This document shows positions 23,331 to 35,640 of a stretch of DNA of 64,000 nucleotides, one piece after another. The translations under genes were made by a program, and so were the position numbers. Position 1 is the stretch's first letter, and every line of letters begins with the position of its first letter. The stretch is from Hydractinia symbiolongicarpus (lineage: Eukaryota; Cnidaria; Hydrozoa; Anthoathecata; Hydractiniidae), in NCBI RefSeq assembly GCF_029227915.1, contig NC_079877.1:11035351-11099350 (forward strand), given 5' to 3'. The notes under the pieces are model-generated. The model made no database searches. It was not told where the DNA came from and saw nothing but the letters and a program-made list of their open reading frames with translations.

Positions 23331-23814
23331 CGGAACTAATATTTGCGAATTTTTTATCATTTTCGGTACAAAACAATTCACGAAACACTTTTTTCTCCTC
23401 GATACCTAGACCTTTAATTTAACGTCGCAAGCACTACAAAAACGGTATAAATTATTTTTTAGCAAAAAAAATTAGTTCTCGAGAAAATGAAATTTTATTT
23501 TTAAACAGTTTCTCGCCGAAATTTATTTCCTCGAGATATATGTAAGGTCCATGTAATAACGCACGCATTTCTGTAGATGACGGACTGTAAATTGGTTTGT
23601 ATGCAGAAGAAAAATATTTTTCAACATTTATTATTAAACATCTCTTGTATTGATTTGTTTTACAACATGTGATTCCATTAAAAACATAAAAGTGACTGTT
23701 ACACAACGTTACCTTTAGTGAGGAAACAACAATATCCATCTCGCCAAAATTAAATCCATCAAGGTATATGTGACAAGCTTTAGAAACAACAATATTTACA
23801 AGATGGGATATATA

Positions 23815-24085
23815 TATCTCTTATAATAATACGGAGAGTGTGAATTTTCCCAAACCTGGGTCCCCGAATCCGTTTCGGAATGGACGGGTTGATGACGTCA
23901 TTAAAAAACCTTTAAAACCTAATATCTCTGCAACCGTTTGTCAAAAGTACATGATCCTATACATTTTCTTGCTCAGCGTTTCAAGATCTATACGATGAAG
24001 GCAACAGGCATACACATTTCTGAAAAAAACATTTTGTGTTCTGACATGTCTCTGCTGACGTCATCAAAATTTAAATGACGGTTGT
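23815..24085 (+). repeat. Dispersed repeat A, copy 2
   Basis: Shares with 21304-21960 the segments TATAATAATACGG, CCGTTTCGGAATGGACGGGT, TGACGTCATTAAAAAACC, CTGCAACCGTTTGTCAAAAG and CTGACGTCATCAAAATTTAA. It lies between the two scramblase genes. Confidence 0.75.
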
Positions 24086-24641
24086 TTTAATATGAAATCA
24101 AGTAATATGTAAACAAACCATATCCTTTGTTTATCAGATCAAGCTCTTTTAATTAACGAGACTGTGGACGCTAAACTTAAGCGGGGATGCACGATACACA
24201 ATACAGAAACAAAAATTACAAATACAGTATACCCACACAAAAAATATGTAATATTTGCTGATAACGTATTATTAAATCAAGTACGTATCTTATTACAACA
24301 ACTTTTATATTAGAGGGATTTCCAATCAGATAGTCTCTCATAAAAACAAAAAAAAATCGGGTAACCAAGACAAATAAGCGTGTTAACTCGCTTAACACTA
24401 GGCCTTTTATACGTGTTTATATCACGACATAAAATAAACTGTTATATCTCGTAAAAGATAGTAAAATATCTCGTTGGCCTTCTTTGGCTTTATCAAGTCA
24501 TGTAGCAGCAATGAGGAAATGATCTACCCTGCAGAAACCTTTGAAATAATGTACATGTTGAAAATAAAGATTATAACAAAAATAATTATATACATGCTAC
24601 TTGTGCAAAAAAGAAATATATATGTTTATATATTTATTATA

Positions 24642-27600
24642 TTAACCATTAATCGTAGATTGTTGGTTATTATCTCCAGTTTTCTCGAAAAACATAAAAT
24701 CCTGAACAAAAAACAAGAACATGTATTTATTTATACACATGAAAAGATAGAAACAAAAAAGTTGAGACATTCACTCACAATCAAGAAGCAAGCTCCTAAC
24801 ATCACTGCTTTTATTTTTACATCTAAATCCATTGGAACTAAATAAAAAATACAGTTTAAAAAAACAAAAACTAGAAATAAACAGTAGGATTATTATTGTA
24901 AGTTTCCCGAATCTATTTGGGTCACGCAGGACTTTTGGTTTGGTAACTCTTTCAAAGAATTCACAATGACTTCACTTTTAGAGGAAAAGGCCTTGTTTCG
25001 CAGGCGTGATCACATCCGATCTCCTTCCAAAACAAAGTCAACTCGATTGAATTATTTTGTTGTTTACATAACTTTTGATAAGCATACTACGATAAAAAGG
25101 TGAATTTAATTCTACTTTTTCACGTATTGATTAAACGATGAAATAAATTGATTCTGTTATAAGGAGGAAAAATTGCATCTTTTCTACCCTACTGCAGTAT
25201 TTATTTTTGCGATTTTGGCCGCAATTCGCAAAATTAAAATCCGAAAAATAGCACTTTTAGAACAAGCCGCAAAAGTAAATTCCGCAAACATACCTAGGCG
25301 AAAGTTGAGTAATCCTAAAAATACGTTCGGCAATATTTAAATATACCTTACTTAACATTCGTCTGTGGTAGGAAAAAATAACCCTTTTTCTTTGCATTTT
25401 TCTTAGGAGGTATTCAAAATGCTTATATGTGTTTTAAAAACATAGCTATCGAAAATAAGGATAACGCATGCAACCCCACCCAGTGGAAATGTTTTTATAA
25501 AACGCTCACATGTAATTCCGAAAGTGTCAGCATCAGTGAACATCTCTTTCACCATGCCCATCCATTGTTTTGAAATACGACCAACTTGGTTGGTACCATC
25601 TAAAGCTAAAACCTACAAGACAAACATTGAAATAAAACTGACAGGAATAAAACCCGGACAGGTATTTTTCATTGTGTGTGTTCCATGAAAAATCCATTTT
25701 TTGGCAAAGGATGTAAGCAAAACATTAGTAATTCGTAATTACCAGAAGAACATATGCCTATGCAGGCGTACCAATAAGGGGGGGGGGGGGGGGGGGAGCG
25801 ATTGCTCTTGCTCACACAAAGACCCAACCAATTCTTGGAAATAAGAAACTAGCTGAGCGATTAATTGCTCCTCCAATTCCACAAAACGTGTTTCTGGCTG
25901 AGCAATATCAATTCATCTCACATGAAAATCAATGCTTTCTTTCTTATTATTTGTAGAAAAATAACCAAAATATATACAAATAAGGGTAAAAAATAGTAAG
26001 ATAAGATAGATAAAAAAAGATTTTGTAATAAAAATGTGCCTTTATAATCTTATTCTATTTATTCAGATTGCTCGCCCAATCTAAATCATTGTAACCTTGG
26101 GAGAGTGATTTACTGCTCAGGTGTTCTTTGCTTATTGATTGGCTTGCCCATGTTTTCTTGCATTGTCTACAGCATGTGCTACGGCGGTAGCATCATTGGA
26201 ATAGCGAAACACTCTATAGAACAAGCGCCTTGCAAGCAAGAGGTGGTGGGTTCAAGTCCCATTGATCCATCACCTTTGCAGCACATGTGCTTTACTTTTA
26301 TACTGCTGGTCTCAAATTATGCAGTTAAAAGTATTTTCAAAGTTCTTTGCTAACACTGTAGCAATACATAAAAAGTTAATAATCTTGTATATTACTTTAG
26401 TGGTAATCGTTTGAAAAAGGAAATTTGGGGAATCTCTAGCAGTTAACCTGTCAGAAAAAATTATAGATGACTTCTCTTTATAACGTAAATTAACATACTT
26501 TGAATTCCACATCACCACACATATTGAATGTACAAATAGGTCCTTCAATCAACAGCACTGGGTTTCGTTGTGCATCGCAAATCTCAAACTTTGGCGCACA
26601 TAATGACCACCTAAACATACAAGTCAATAATTGTCACGGTGTACCAGAATGGATCCAATCATGTATTGTTCCAATACCTCTCACTGCTGTTTCAATCACT
26701 TTATAGTCAAAATTAAGAGTGACAATAAGCCAGAACTTACTTTTGAATAACATATCCAATTGGTGTACCAGGTGGTGATGTCACCTCTAACTCTTGCAAG
26801 AAACAAGGACAACAGCAACCAGTGCATCTAAACGGTCGGTTGAGATGGATCACTTCTTGTTGATTATTGTCATATATTTTAATATCAAAAGGACGGGCTG
26901 GACCACAGCAGTTCCGTGTACAACAATCAGTATCTATAAGTAACAGAGTGTTTACTTTTGCTCAGGAGTGTTTCACAATTCTTTTGTCAAAGTGAAATTT
27001 TGCAAAATAGAAAATAACACCAACCTTCAACTGCAAAATAAACATTCTGTCCTAAGGAGTTCTTGACCTTGTATTTGTTATTTGTTTCAAAGCCAGTAAA
27101 TGCTGTAAAACAAATACACAACCTATTATGTTATGTTACTAAAGAAAAAATAATTAGAATTCCAATTACTTGGTATGCAGGCTGTTGCTTAGCCCTCAAA
27201 AGTTGTTGCAAAAGTTTAAATTGGCTTTGTCAGTTAAAGAAGGAGGGTTAAACATAAACCAGTTTAGACAAGCAATGACAGTGAACCAAAGTAATATCTA
27301 CTCAGTGTATAACAGTTTATTTTAGACAAACAAAAATACCTTCGAGTAGTTCCACTTTTTGTTTGACAATTAACTGATCAATTTGAGTTAGGTATTCCAG
27401 ACCTGGGGGGCATCCAGGCGGTCCTTGTGTCACAGGCATCCACATTTCTCCACCTAGTAAAAATTAGTAGACAAACATTATGAAGAACATTTTTAACTGA
27501 TGACAAAACTAAGCAATGCAATACACTAATGTAGCATTTCCAAATCTCTCGCACAAGTGCTATATATTGGGGTTTGTTTATTAAATTTGATTCTGTACTG

Positions 27601-27858
27601 ACTTTTTTACTTAAAAAACAAAATCTGTACATCAGCCATACCTTGTACTGGTACTGCACCATATCCAGGTTGTGCAACCACAACTGCCTGTCCTTGGGCT
27701 GGAGGATAACCAGGCTGTGACACATACCCAGGTTGTGGTGCATAGCCAGGCTGTGGTGCATACCCAGGCTGTGGTGGTGGCGCATACCCAGGCTGTGGTG
27801 CGTCTCCTGGTTGTGGTGGTGCGTATCCCTGTTGTTGTTGGTAACCCGGCTGAGCCAT
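24642..27858 (-). CDS. PLSCR: Phospholipid scramblase with proline-rich N-terminus (PLSCR-A)
   Basis: Eight minus-strand exons: 27858-27642, 27453-27340, 27102-27025, 26933-26741, 26610-26499, 25612-25510, 24837-24779, 24701-24642. All have GT-AG borders and consistent phases; the product is 311 residues (human PLSCR1 is 318). Residues 1-72 are a Pro/Gln/Gly/Tyr-rich tail with about seven QPGY repeats, like the proline-rich region that binds SH3 and WW proteins in family members. Then come [27 protein letters not shown], a palmitoylation-type cysteine cluster CCCPC (about 176-180), SKQWMG in the position of the PLSCR1 nuclear-import segment, a calcium-loop-like [12 protein letters not shown] (about 265-276), and a terminal hydrophobic helix ending DFMFFE. 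The ATG follows an AG-ended pyrimidine/AT tract, so a 5' untranslated exon upstream is likely. Tandem neighbour of PLSCR-B, same strand. Confidence 0.95.
25778..25796 (+). repeat. Run of 19 G
   Basis: A poly-G homopolymer in intron 6 of PLSCR-A; a similar run of 18 G is at 22967-22984. Length may be uncertain in the assembly. Confidence 0.9.
26171..26292 (+). repeat. tRNA-derived pseudogene within a short inverted repeat
   Basis: AATAGCGAAAC resembles a pol III A box, and GGGTTCAAGTCCC is a good B box with a paired T-stem (GTGGG/CCCAT). The anticodon region (GCGCCTTGCAAGCAAGAGGT) looks like a tRNA-Ala(TGC) arm missing a few bases, and the acceptor stem does not pair. AGCATGTGCT (26171) and AGCACATGTGCT (26281) flank it. 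It lies in intron 5 of PLSCR-A. It is not a working tRNA. Confidence 0.4.
27690..27850 (-). repeat. Coding repeat for QPGYAP units of PLSCR-A
   Basis: Near-identical 15-24 base units (reverse strand CCACAGCCTGGGTATGC type) encode the QPGYAP repeats of PLSCR-A. The antisense frames are also open and produce spurious ORFs. Confidence 0.85.
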
Positions 27859-30090
27859 TCCAATTTCTTATATATATTTCACACTAAGAAAGAGAGTAGC
27901 ACTAATCACAATCTGGTTTGTTTTTTTAACTTAAGCTTTTATTTAAAGTTTCTTTTAATGTGATCAACCAGTTGTCGTTAGGACTTACTTAAACAGTTTG
28001 TGTTATACAAATACAAAATGATGAGACATGCAAATTATTGATTAATAACTTGATTGATTAATCACCTTTTAACAACTTGTTTACTTTTATTTTAATTAAC
28101 TGTATCAATTTCCTTAAAATATATTGAACCAATTAATTCTACTGAATAAATTATTTGACAAAAATGTTTATACTGCAAATAATACACTCAATATGGAATT
28201 TAAAGACAGGTCTTGGAAAATACACCATGCCTGAAAGCATTTGTAAAACACTTAAAGTGTGCTTTTTGCTTGGGTGCAAAAACACTTTTAATAAAATTAA
28301 CAATTACATAATAATAGTAATATCATTAAAATAATAAAAAAAATAATTATGCTATCTAAACAATATAATATGATTTAAAGGAAACCCTAGGTATAAAACA
28401 ATATTGCACTTTTATTAGCAGCCAATTATCAGCCAATATACACATTACCCTCAAACTATGGTAAAAAAAACAATTCTCTAACTTTGTATAAAAAGTATTA
28501 ACAAAAGCCATTTTTTACTCTGTTTGTCCTTTTTGTAAATAATATCTATCACAAAAAAGGCGAAGTCTAACATACATTATATATCCATATATAATAAAAG
28601 ATCTTCCTTATATAAATAAAAGTTTATAAAACAATACTAGTACTCAAACTTTCATGTATATACTCACAGTTTCCAAATTACGAGGAAAAACAAATGATAA
28701 AACAGAAGGGACACTGAAAAGCTTAAAATGAAACTCTGCTAAAAAGGCAAATGACAAAATTAAATTGACACAATGTTAAAAATGTGTCGAAAACAAAATC
28801 AAATTGGCATAATTATTAATACATAATAATACTTACAAAGCATCACTAATTCAGTACAAAATTTTTGAAACTTAAAACAACTTTTGTTAAAAAAAAACTT
28901 GTAGTGTAACTGTCGTGTTTGTTTGCGACAAAATCCAATATATACTATGTCAAAATGATTAGCTAAGCAGGAATGTCTTTATAAAAAATATATTTGACCT
29001 ATCACTCATGTTCAGCTTTTATAAAAAAAGTTATAAATGAATTAGTTGTTGCATTCATAAAAAGTATTCATATTAAATCAGATTAGAAATAATAAAATAT
29101 ATATGATTAGAGTACCTATTGTTCAGGAACCGATTATATATTCTACATATATTTAATTATTCTTGAAATTAAAATAAAAATACAATATTGATTAAAGGAA
29201 ACAAAAACTAAATGTGGTAGAAAGCACACCTATATGGTTTGGACAGTACAGGCAAATCTGGTACAATTTTCCTTGTACTGGTAATGCTACTTGATGTTCA
29301 CTTTATGTATACTCAGGTTGTTGTGTGCACAGATTTGTGTAAAATGAATGGAAAGATCCTGAAAAAAGAGCAAAGCAATAAAAAAAATTAGACTGACTTT
29401 CACATGAAATTCCTTAGGTATATATACTTTTAAATCCATAATTCACGACAGAATAACTATCATCAAAATTTTAAACAAAATTTTGATTTAAAAAAAAATG
29501 CATATGAAATTTTAATTTTTGCATTTTACAAGAATTAAATTTTGTGAAAAGAAGCTAAAAAGCAAGTTACTCTATTATTTTTTTACCGAATTTCTAGACA
29601 GTTGCGATATGCTGTCAAACCATAACAAAAACATTTGAACGTTTAATAAATATGAACTTTAATGCTAGCATATTTTAATAGCCAAAAAATCAAACATTTT
29701 ACATAATTTGTAAAGAACATCCTTTAGCAGAACCTCTTTGACACAGAGGGATTATATTATGCATTTCACAATCACATGTTACCTCTATTTTATATTTTTT
29801 ATCCTCCTAAAATAACAAAAAGTGAAAGTACGCATAAACTATTGCTACGATGAATTAAAGCAATTTTATGCACCCTAATGAAACAAGTTGTAGGGTGTCT
29901 TGTTTTTCACAGCAAATAGCGAAAATTATAGGGCCAGAGGGAGACACCCCTGTATTTTTCTATCATTTTGTTTAACTATCACATTGTTTGGAAATGTGTG
30001 GAGTTCTTATGGCATCCATAGCATACCAACACATTTCAAGGCAGCAGAACAATTTCGTAGTAGAAATGTGACATTTGACTTAGCCAGTTT
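27859..30090. promoter_or_regulatory. Upstream region of PLSCR-A
   Basis: AT-rich, without protein-like frames longer than chance. It should contain the PLSCR-A promoter and probably an untranslated first exon, neither of which can be placed from sequence alone. Confidence 0.4.
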
Positions 30091-32357
30091 TTGAAGGATA
30101 GTTATGGATGATTTGAAACAAAGCAGTACAGTGATGATGCAGAGATTGCAGAGCTGTTGGTAGATGATGTGAGAATACTATATTGAACAAGTTGCTAAAA
30201 GAGTTGGTAACATTATTTACACATTGCAAGTCTGGATTTGACGTTAGCAGTGTACTTTATGATGTGGGTGTTGATAGATTATCGATGGCAGCAGCATTTA
30301 TGGAATACTGATGGATGTCTTTATCTGAAAATTGTTTATGTTGATCGCTTTTACTTTCTTGAATCACAAGGTAGATAACACTAGGTTGAGGATGGCTAGT
30401 GTAAATTTTAGTACTCTGAGAGGTAGAGCAGGTGAAGTAGTTGAAATGTTAGAACATAGATCTGTTGATATGTGTTGTGTTCAGGAAGTAAAGCTTTTTT
30501 GGATTGGTAATAGTGATGGATATGGAGGAGTTGGCATATTCATTGCAGAGAAGTGGGTAGAAAAAGTAATAGATGTTATGCGTGTTAATAGTTGTATTAT
30601 AGTGCAGTTTATGCCCTACAGTGTGGACTCGATGAGGAAGGAAAAGATAATTTTTATGATGAGTTAATAGCAGTCACATCAAAGTTTAAAGACACTAAAT
30701 GGTTGGCAGCAAATGGTCATGTTGGGAAGTCATCTGATTTGGGAGCAGAAATAAGGAAGGGGAGAGATTCCTTGAGTTTGGAATGACAACGGACATGGTG
30801 GTTTGCAACACATCATTCAGTAAGAGAAAGAGTAGGCTGATAACATAGGAGTCAGGCGGTTTTAAGACACAGACAGATTACTTCCTGGTTAGAAAGTCAG
30901 ACAAGAAAGTGGTGAAGGACGTGAAAGTTATATCGGGGAAAAAGTGTGTTTCCAAGCATAGGTTGCTGGTTTTTGATATTAATCTTGGAGAGTTTTAAAG
31001 AAGCCAAGGGAAAGTACAGGCCTGTCTGAACAAAGAGATTGTAGCAAGACAATTTAGTGCAAAAGTTCAGCAGTTAGCCCATAATGGTCAATGTGATAGT
31101 GACAATGTTGAAAGTACTTGGACTACTTTGAAGAATTGTCTTCTAGAAGCTTCTGATGATACCTGTGGGTGGACGAAAGGACCAGCTAGACATAGACCTA
31201 GTGGTGGAATAATGAGGTTGACCAGTGTATAAAGGAAAAAAGGAAACTTAGGAAAGAGTGGAAGTCATGTGGTAGTAAAAATATTTACTTAGAAGCTAAG
31301 CGTCATGCTCAGACAGCAGTGTATAAGGCAAAATCAGAAGCAGAGAGAAACAGATTTGCATATGTGTTAAGGAGGGAAGACCAGCGCAATGAGGTATTCA
31401 AGATAGCAAAACAAATGAAGAAGACTAATCAAGATGTTGTAGGTGAGAAGTGTATACGTAATTATGAAGGTGTTTTGGCTAGCACAGAGGAGGAGAAAAG
31501 GGTACCTTGGAAGAATTATTATTAGGGGTTGCTTAACACTGAGTTTGATTGGGATGAGGATAATCTGTCTGATGATGATGTTGTAGAAGGGCCAGCTTTG
31601 CAGAATGGGTAGTGGAGGCTATTAGGAAATTGAAGATTGGCAAGACTGCAGGAGTATCAGGTGTTGCAGAGATGGTAAAAGCATCTGGATATGTTGAAGT
31701 TGAGCTTACTCCAAGTCTTGCTAACCAGATTATAAAGGATGGTGCTATTCTGAGTGAGTGGCAGTCAAGCGTAATACTAGTGAATTGTTTCAAGGTCAAG
31801 TGTGATGCATTAGAAAGAGGTAACTATATAGGGTTTAAAGTTGTTGATCAAGTAATGAAAGTTATTTAAAGAGTGATTGATAAGTAACTTAGAGAAAAAA
31901 TTGATATAGATAACATGCAATTTGGTTTTGTTCCAGGGCGTGGCACTAAAGATGCAATATTTTACTCAGACAGCTTCAGGAAAAGTATTTAGGAAAGAAA
32001 AAGAATCTCTATTTTGCCTTTGTAGATTTACAGAAAGCTTTTGATAGAGTGTCACGTAAAGTTGGTGGGCTATGAGAAAATTAGGTCTGGATAAGTGGCT
32101 AGTTACAATGGTACAGTCTATGTACAACAATGCTAGGTGTAGTGTCAGGATTAACGATTCACTTAGTGATGAATTTAGTGCAAATGTTGGTGTACATCAG
32201 GGTTCTGTACTTAGTCCGTTGAGTTCAGAACAGGTTGTTCATGGGAGTTACTACATGCAGATGACTTGGTTCTCATAGCAGAGTCGATAAAAGAATTGTT
32301 GAAAAGTTTGAAAAGTGGAAGAAAGGACTAGAAGAGAAAGGGCTAAGGGTGAACATA

Positions 32358-33192
32358 CAGTACTGTGAAAAGGTTTGTTAACATCGTGGTTCATGTTTAT
32401 TTCATGTTACGCCGATGTGTATTTTTTTAACAATCGTGGTCCTCATGATCATGTTTCGTGGACTACACGAACAAAAATTAAACATTACACTGTGGTGTCC
32501 ACGATAGATAACTTCTATTATAAAACAACAAAGACCAATAGATAACTTCTATTGTAAAACAACGAAGACCGTATTAGTTTATCAATTAAATCAAAAACCG
32601 ACGGCAAAAAAGTAAATTAACACTTGTTGTTTTAATTTGCTGTCATAAAGCTAGCTACATAATAGATTTTAATCGTTCGTGAATAAAACATTTCTATCGC
32701 TGCTTTTCATTTATAAACTTTTAAAATGCGATCTAAAAAACATTTCTATCGCCGCTTTTCGTTTTTATACTTTTAAAATGCGATCTTAAAAAACATTTCT
32801 ATCGCTGCAGACAAATTTAACTTTTCTAGACATAAAAAGGTAAAAAGGTACCAAGGTAAAAATACAATCGCGTCCATGACGAAAAAGTATACACCAAGCA
32901 AAAACTATGAATATGTTTTTTTAACTTGATAAACCTGAAACAAACAAATTAACTTTAATGAAAGACTTTTTTGAAAAGAAAAAAAATTAAATTATACTGC
33001 CTATAAAAATCGTGGAGCTCGCGAAAATAATCGTGGGACACATGATCCTTCGTGGAGATAATAATATCAGCGTGGTGGCCACGATAGAATGATTGAATGT
33101 TTGTTATACATAAAGACCATGATTTTATCGTGGTTCGTGTGCACCACGCTTGTTACACGAACACAATGTTAACAAACCTTTTCACAGTACTG
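32358..33192. mobile_element. TA-flanked inverted-repeat transposon nested in the LINE
   Basis: A perfect inverted repeat of 27 bases begins CAGTACTGTGAAAAGG at 32358 and closes at 33192, with TA on both sides (32356-32357 and 33193-33194). LINE sequence resumes at GCAAAGTCTAAAGTCATGAT, which follows AAACACA directly in the uninterrupted LINE copy (20008-20030), so the insertion point is exact. The tips differ from the 3483-4438 element at a few positions and the interior differs, but both carry the same ~53 bp minisatellite unit, here inverted (32683-32812). The interior also has many GTGG/CCAC motifs (ATCGTGGTTC, GTGGTGTCCACGAT). No transposase frame is present. Confidence 0.92.
32683..32812 (-). 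repeat. Minisatellite, about 2.5 units, shared with 3.7 kb and 63.7 kb arrays
   Basis: Units of ~53 bp reading ACATTTCTATCGCTGCTTTT then ACTTTTAAAATGCGATCT, the reverse complement of the unit at 3739-4315. Confidence 0.9.
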
Positions 33193-34071
33193 TAGCAAAG
33201 TCTAAAGTCATGATTAGTAGAATTGCAGCCAAGTGTGACCTTGTAGTTGAAAAGTGGTCTTGTGGAGTTTGCAGGAAAGGGGTTGGTAGTAACTCAATTT
33301 TTTGTCGAATTGCAAGCATAATAAGTACAGTAGTATTTGGTGGAAGGTTAAGAGCTGACATTCAGTTTGTTTGCAAGCGTTCAAGGGTGAGATTATAGAG
33401 AATGAAGTATTTCCAGCTTTAATGATGTACAACAGTGGCTCGTTAGTGATAGTTGAGAACTTCTGTTACTTAGGTGATATGTTGGGCACTGAAGAGGGTG
33501 TTGGAAGAAGTGTTACTTATAGGATAGGTTCTGTTGGAAAAAGTTCAGAGAGTTACTTTCTTGTTGACTAGCAGAGTCTTGCCAATTGAGGTAAAAGGAA
33601 GGAAGGGGGCCTGTGTAAGAAGTGTTATGTTACATGGTAGTGAGACATGGGCAGTGAAGCAGGAAGATCTTGAATGTTTAGAAAGGATTTATATGAGAAT
33701 GGTTAGGTGGATGTGTAACGCCAGTCTGAGACAAAAAGAGTTCAGATGAGCAAAGAAGCAGGCTAAGTATCCGTAGATTTATAGATGTTATCCAGATAAG
33801 AAGATTGAATTGGCTGGGGCACTTGGAAAGAATAGAGGGCGATAATTGGATAAGTGTAGAGACTTGATAGTTCCTAGACAAAGCCCAGAGGCAGACTGAG
33901 AAAGACTTGGCAGGAGGTTATAAGGACAGACTTGATATAGAGGAAGTTGAGTCTAGATCAGATTGGAAGAGGATCATTATTATATATATATATATATATA
34001 TATACCCCGTCCAACCCATGCTAGCATGGAAAACGGACATTAAACCGAGAATGATGATGATGATGGTGATG

Positions 34072-35640
34072 AGTCTTCTTTTTTATTTCGTTGTTTCTTA
34101 TCTGATCCTTTTTCAAGCCAGTTTGTGACATCGTCAACTCTGTTTTATCTGCAGTAGTTAAACCTCTTTGTGCTTTGCTTTACTTTGCATGATTTTCGTT
34201 TTAATCTGCACAAAATAAGCAAACCCAAGTTAAGATTCACAACTACAGTTGATAAGTTTTGCATTGCATTGCAATGAATCCAAATTTCCAAGATGGTGAT
34301 ATGACGTGTGGTGTTGCGGACATTGAGCATTTTAAGGTTCACATTCTTTATTCAGTTAATGCAGCTTCAGTAATTCCTTTTTTATCAGCAAGGATGTGTA
34401 CAGCTGGCTCCAACATTTTATTCAAGGAATCACTATCTTGTCCGTTGGTATATCAAAGTTCTTCTGCAGATATTGGGATCCTAGGCAAAACAGAATTTGG
34501 CACTTCTTTTTGTTTATGAATTTTAATATCTATTTTTTGTGAATCAGTCACATTGTTTAACAGCTTGGTCAGATTAATGTTGTAGTAATATAATGCTAGT
34601 TTAACAACAATGTAAGGTTATACATTTATAAGAAAATTTGGAAAAAAAGACATTACTCCTAACATATAACACAATCTATAGGGAAACCTTCCTTCTTTAA
34701 AGTTTCTTTTTTTGAAATTTTTTAAGATGCGATTTTGTGATTTGTCTATAACTTGTCTGTGATTTGTCTGTATTTGTCTGTTATTCGTCTGATCTGTAGC
34801 ACAAAAAGCTTTATTTTCCCAATCGGCAAATGACACAATATTTTTAAGCCAATTACAGGGTATTAACATTTCAGGGACAATACGCTATGCATGCAGTCAC
34901 CTCTTCATAAATAGGGGCTGAATTTTTCGTAGAACTTCAAACCTGTCATTTTATTGTGTAGCTTTATTTTAATTTAGATATTTGTAGTTCTTGTTTAATC
35001 AAAGCTTTTTCTGTGAGAGTTTTGTTTTTTCCCTCAATTGAAGTTGTACCAATTGACAATAGTACCCGGAGAATGGTACATGGAATCAGTCCCTATATTA
35101 TATACTTGTGCGCGTATCAAGTGATACATAACACCCAATGTGCGCGCCTATTTGGAGGTAAAAATGTAAACAAACCAAGTGGACACCACCTCCATTCTTG
35201 TACACGCATCTTTTGGGATAGCATTAAGTAATGTTATATGATTTGCGTGCAGAAAAAACACAGCACTAAGATTGAATAACCTGCAAAAGTATTTGAGAAA
35301 ATGGTAGGACAAATGGTAAATTTGGTACTTCTATCGCTTTTTGTAGATCCACTTTCAACCAAGATCAAAGCTACTTAGCTAACAATTTTTCCTGAATCAA
35401 AATGGGCTGCAAAATAGCTAGTTACCTCTGTATACATTGGCACTTTTTAGGTGCAGGGAACAACAAAAAGGAACTTTCCTACGGATTGTAACTTCTCCTT
35501 TATATCAGTTCACTATTTTTTTAGTACAGACTGTTTCTATTCTACCTTCAGCCAAGAAGGTTGGGGCAGGGTGGAGAAAAAAAACACCTTTATCCTTTTG
35601 CACATGCAAGTTGTCATGCATGGGAAGTAAATAAATTCCA
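34072..35640. other. No gene recognised
   Basis: Open frames at 34259-34519, 34618-34869 and 35013-35231 have no recognisable domain. Nothing repeat-like stands out except the flanking LINE. Confidence 0.45.

Larger units (their letters stand above)
30100..34071 (+). mobile_element. Decayed LINE copy with nested transposon
   Basis: This copy keeps the N-terminal part of the endonuclease missing from the 18.3 kb copy (30380 on: MASVNFSTLRGRAGEVVEML and VDMCCVQEVK, the APE active-site region). It continues through linker (to about 31600) and reverse transcriptase (31612-32340) to the finger and C-terminal region (33195-34000), and ends in an ATG-repeat tail (34051-34071). It has numerous frameshifts, stops and small deletions; the YADD region reads out of frame near 32250. 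An AT dinucleotide run (about 33979-34005) has expanded inside the 3' end. A 835 bp inverted-repeat transposon interrupts it at 32358-33192. The 5' boundary is approximate. Confidence 0.9.

Noticed and set aside
24474-24845. 123-codon plus-strand ORF
   Set aside because: It is antisense to the last two exons of PLSCR-A and has a low-complexity composition.
27378-27963. ORFs in several frames around the PLSCR-A first exon
   Set aside because: They are other frames of the QPGY coding repeat or run through splice borders; only the minus frame starting at 27858 fits the family.
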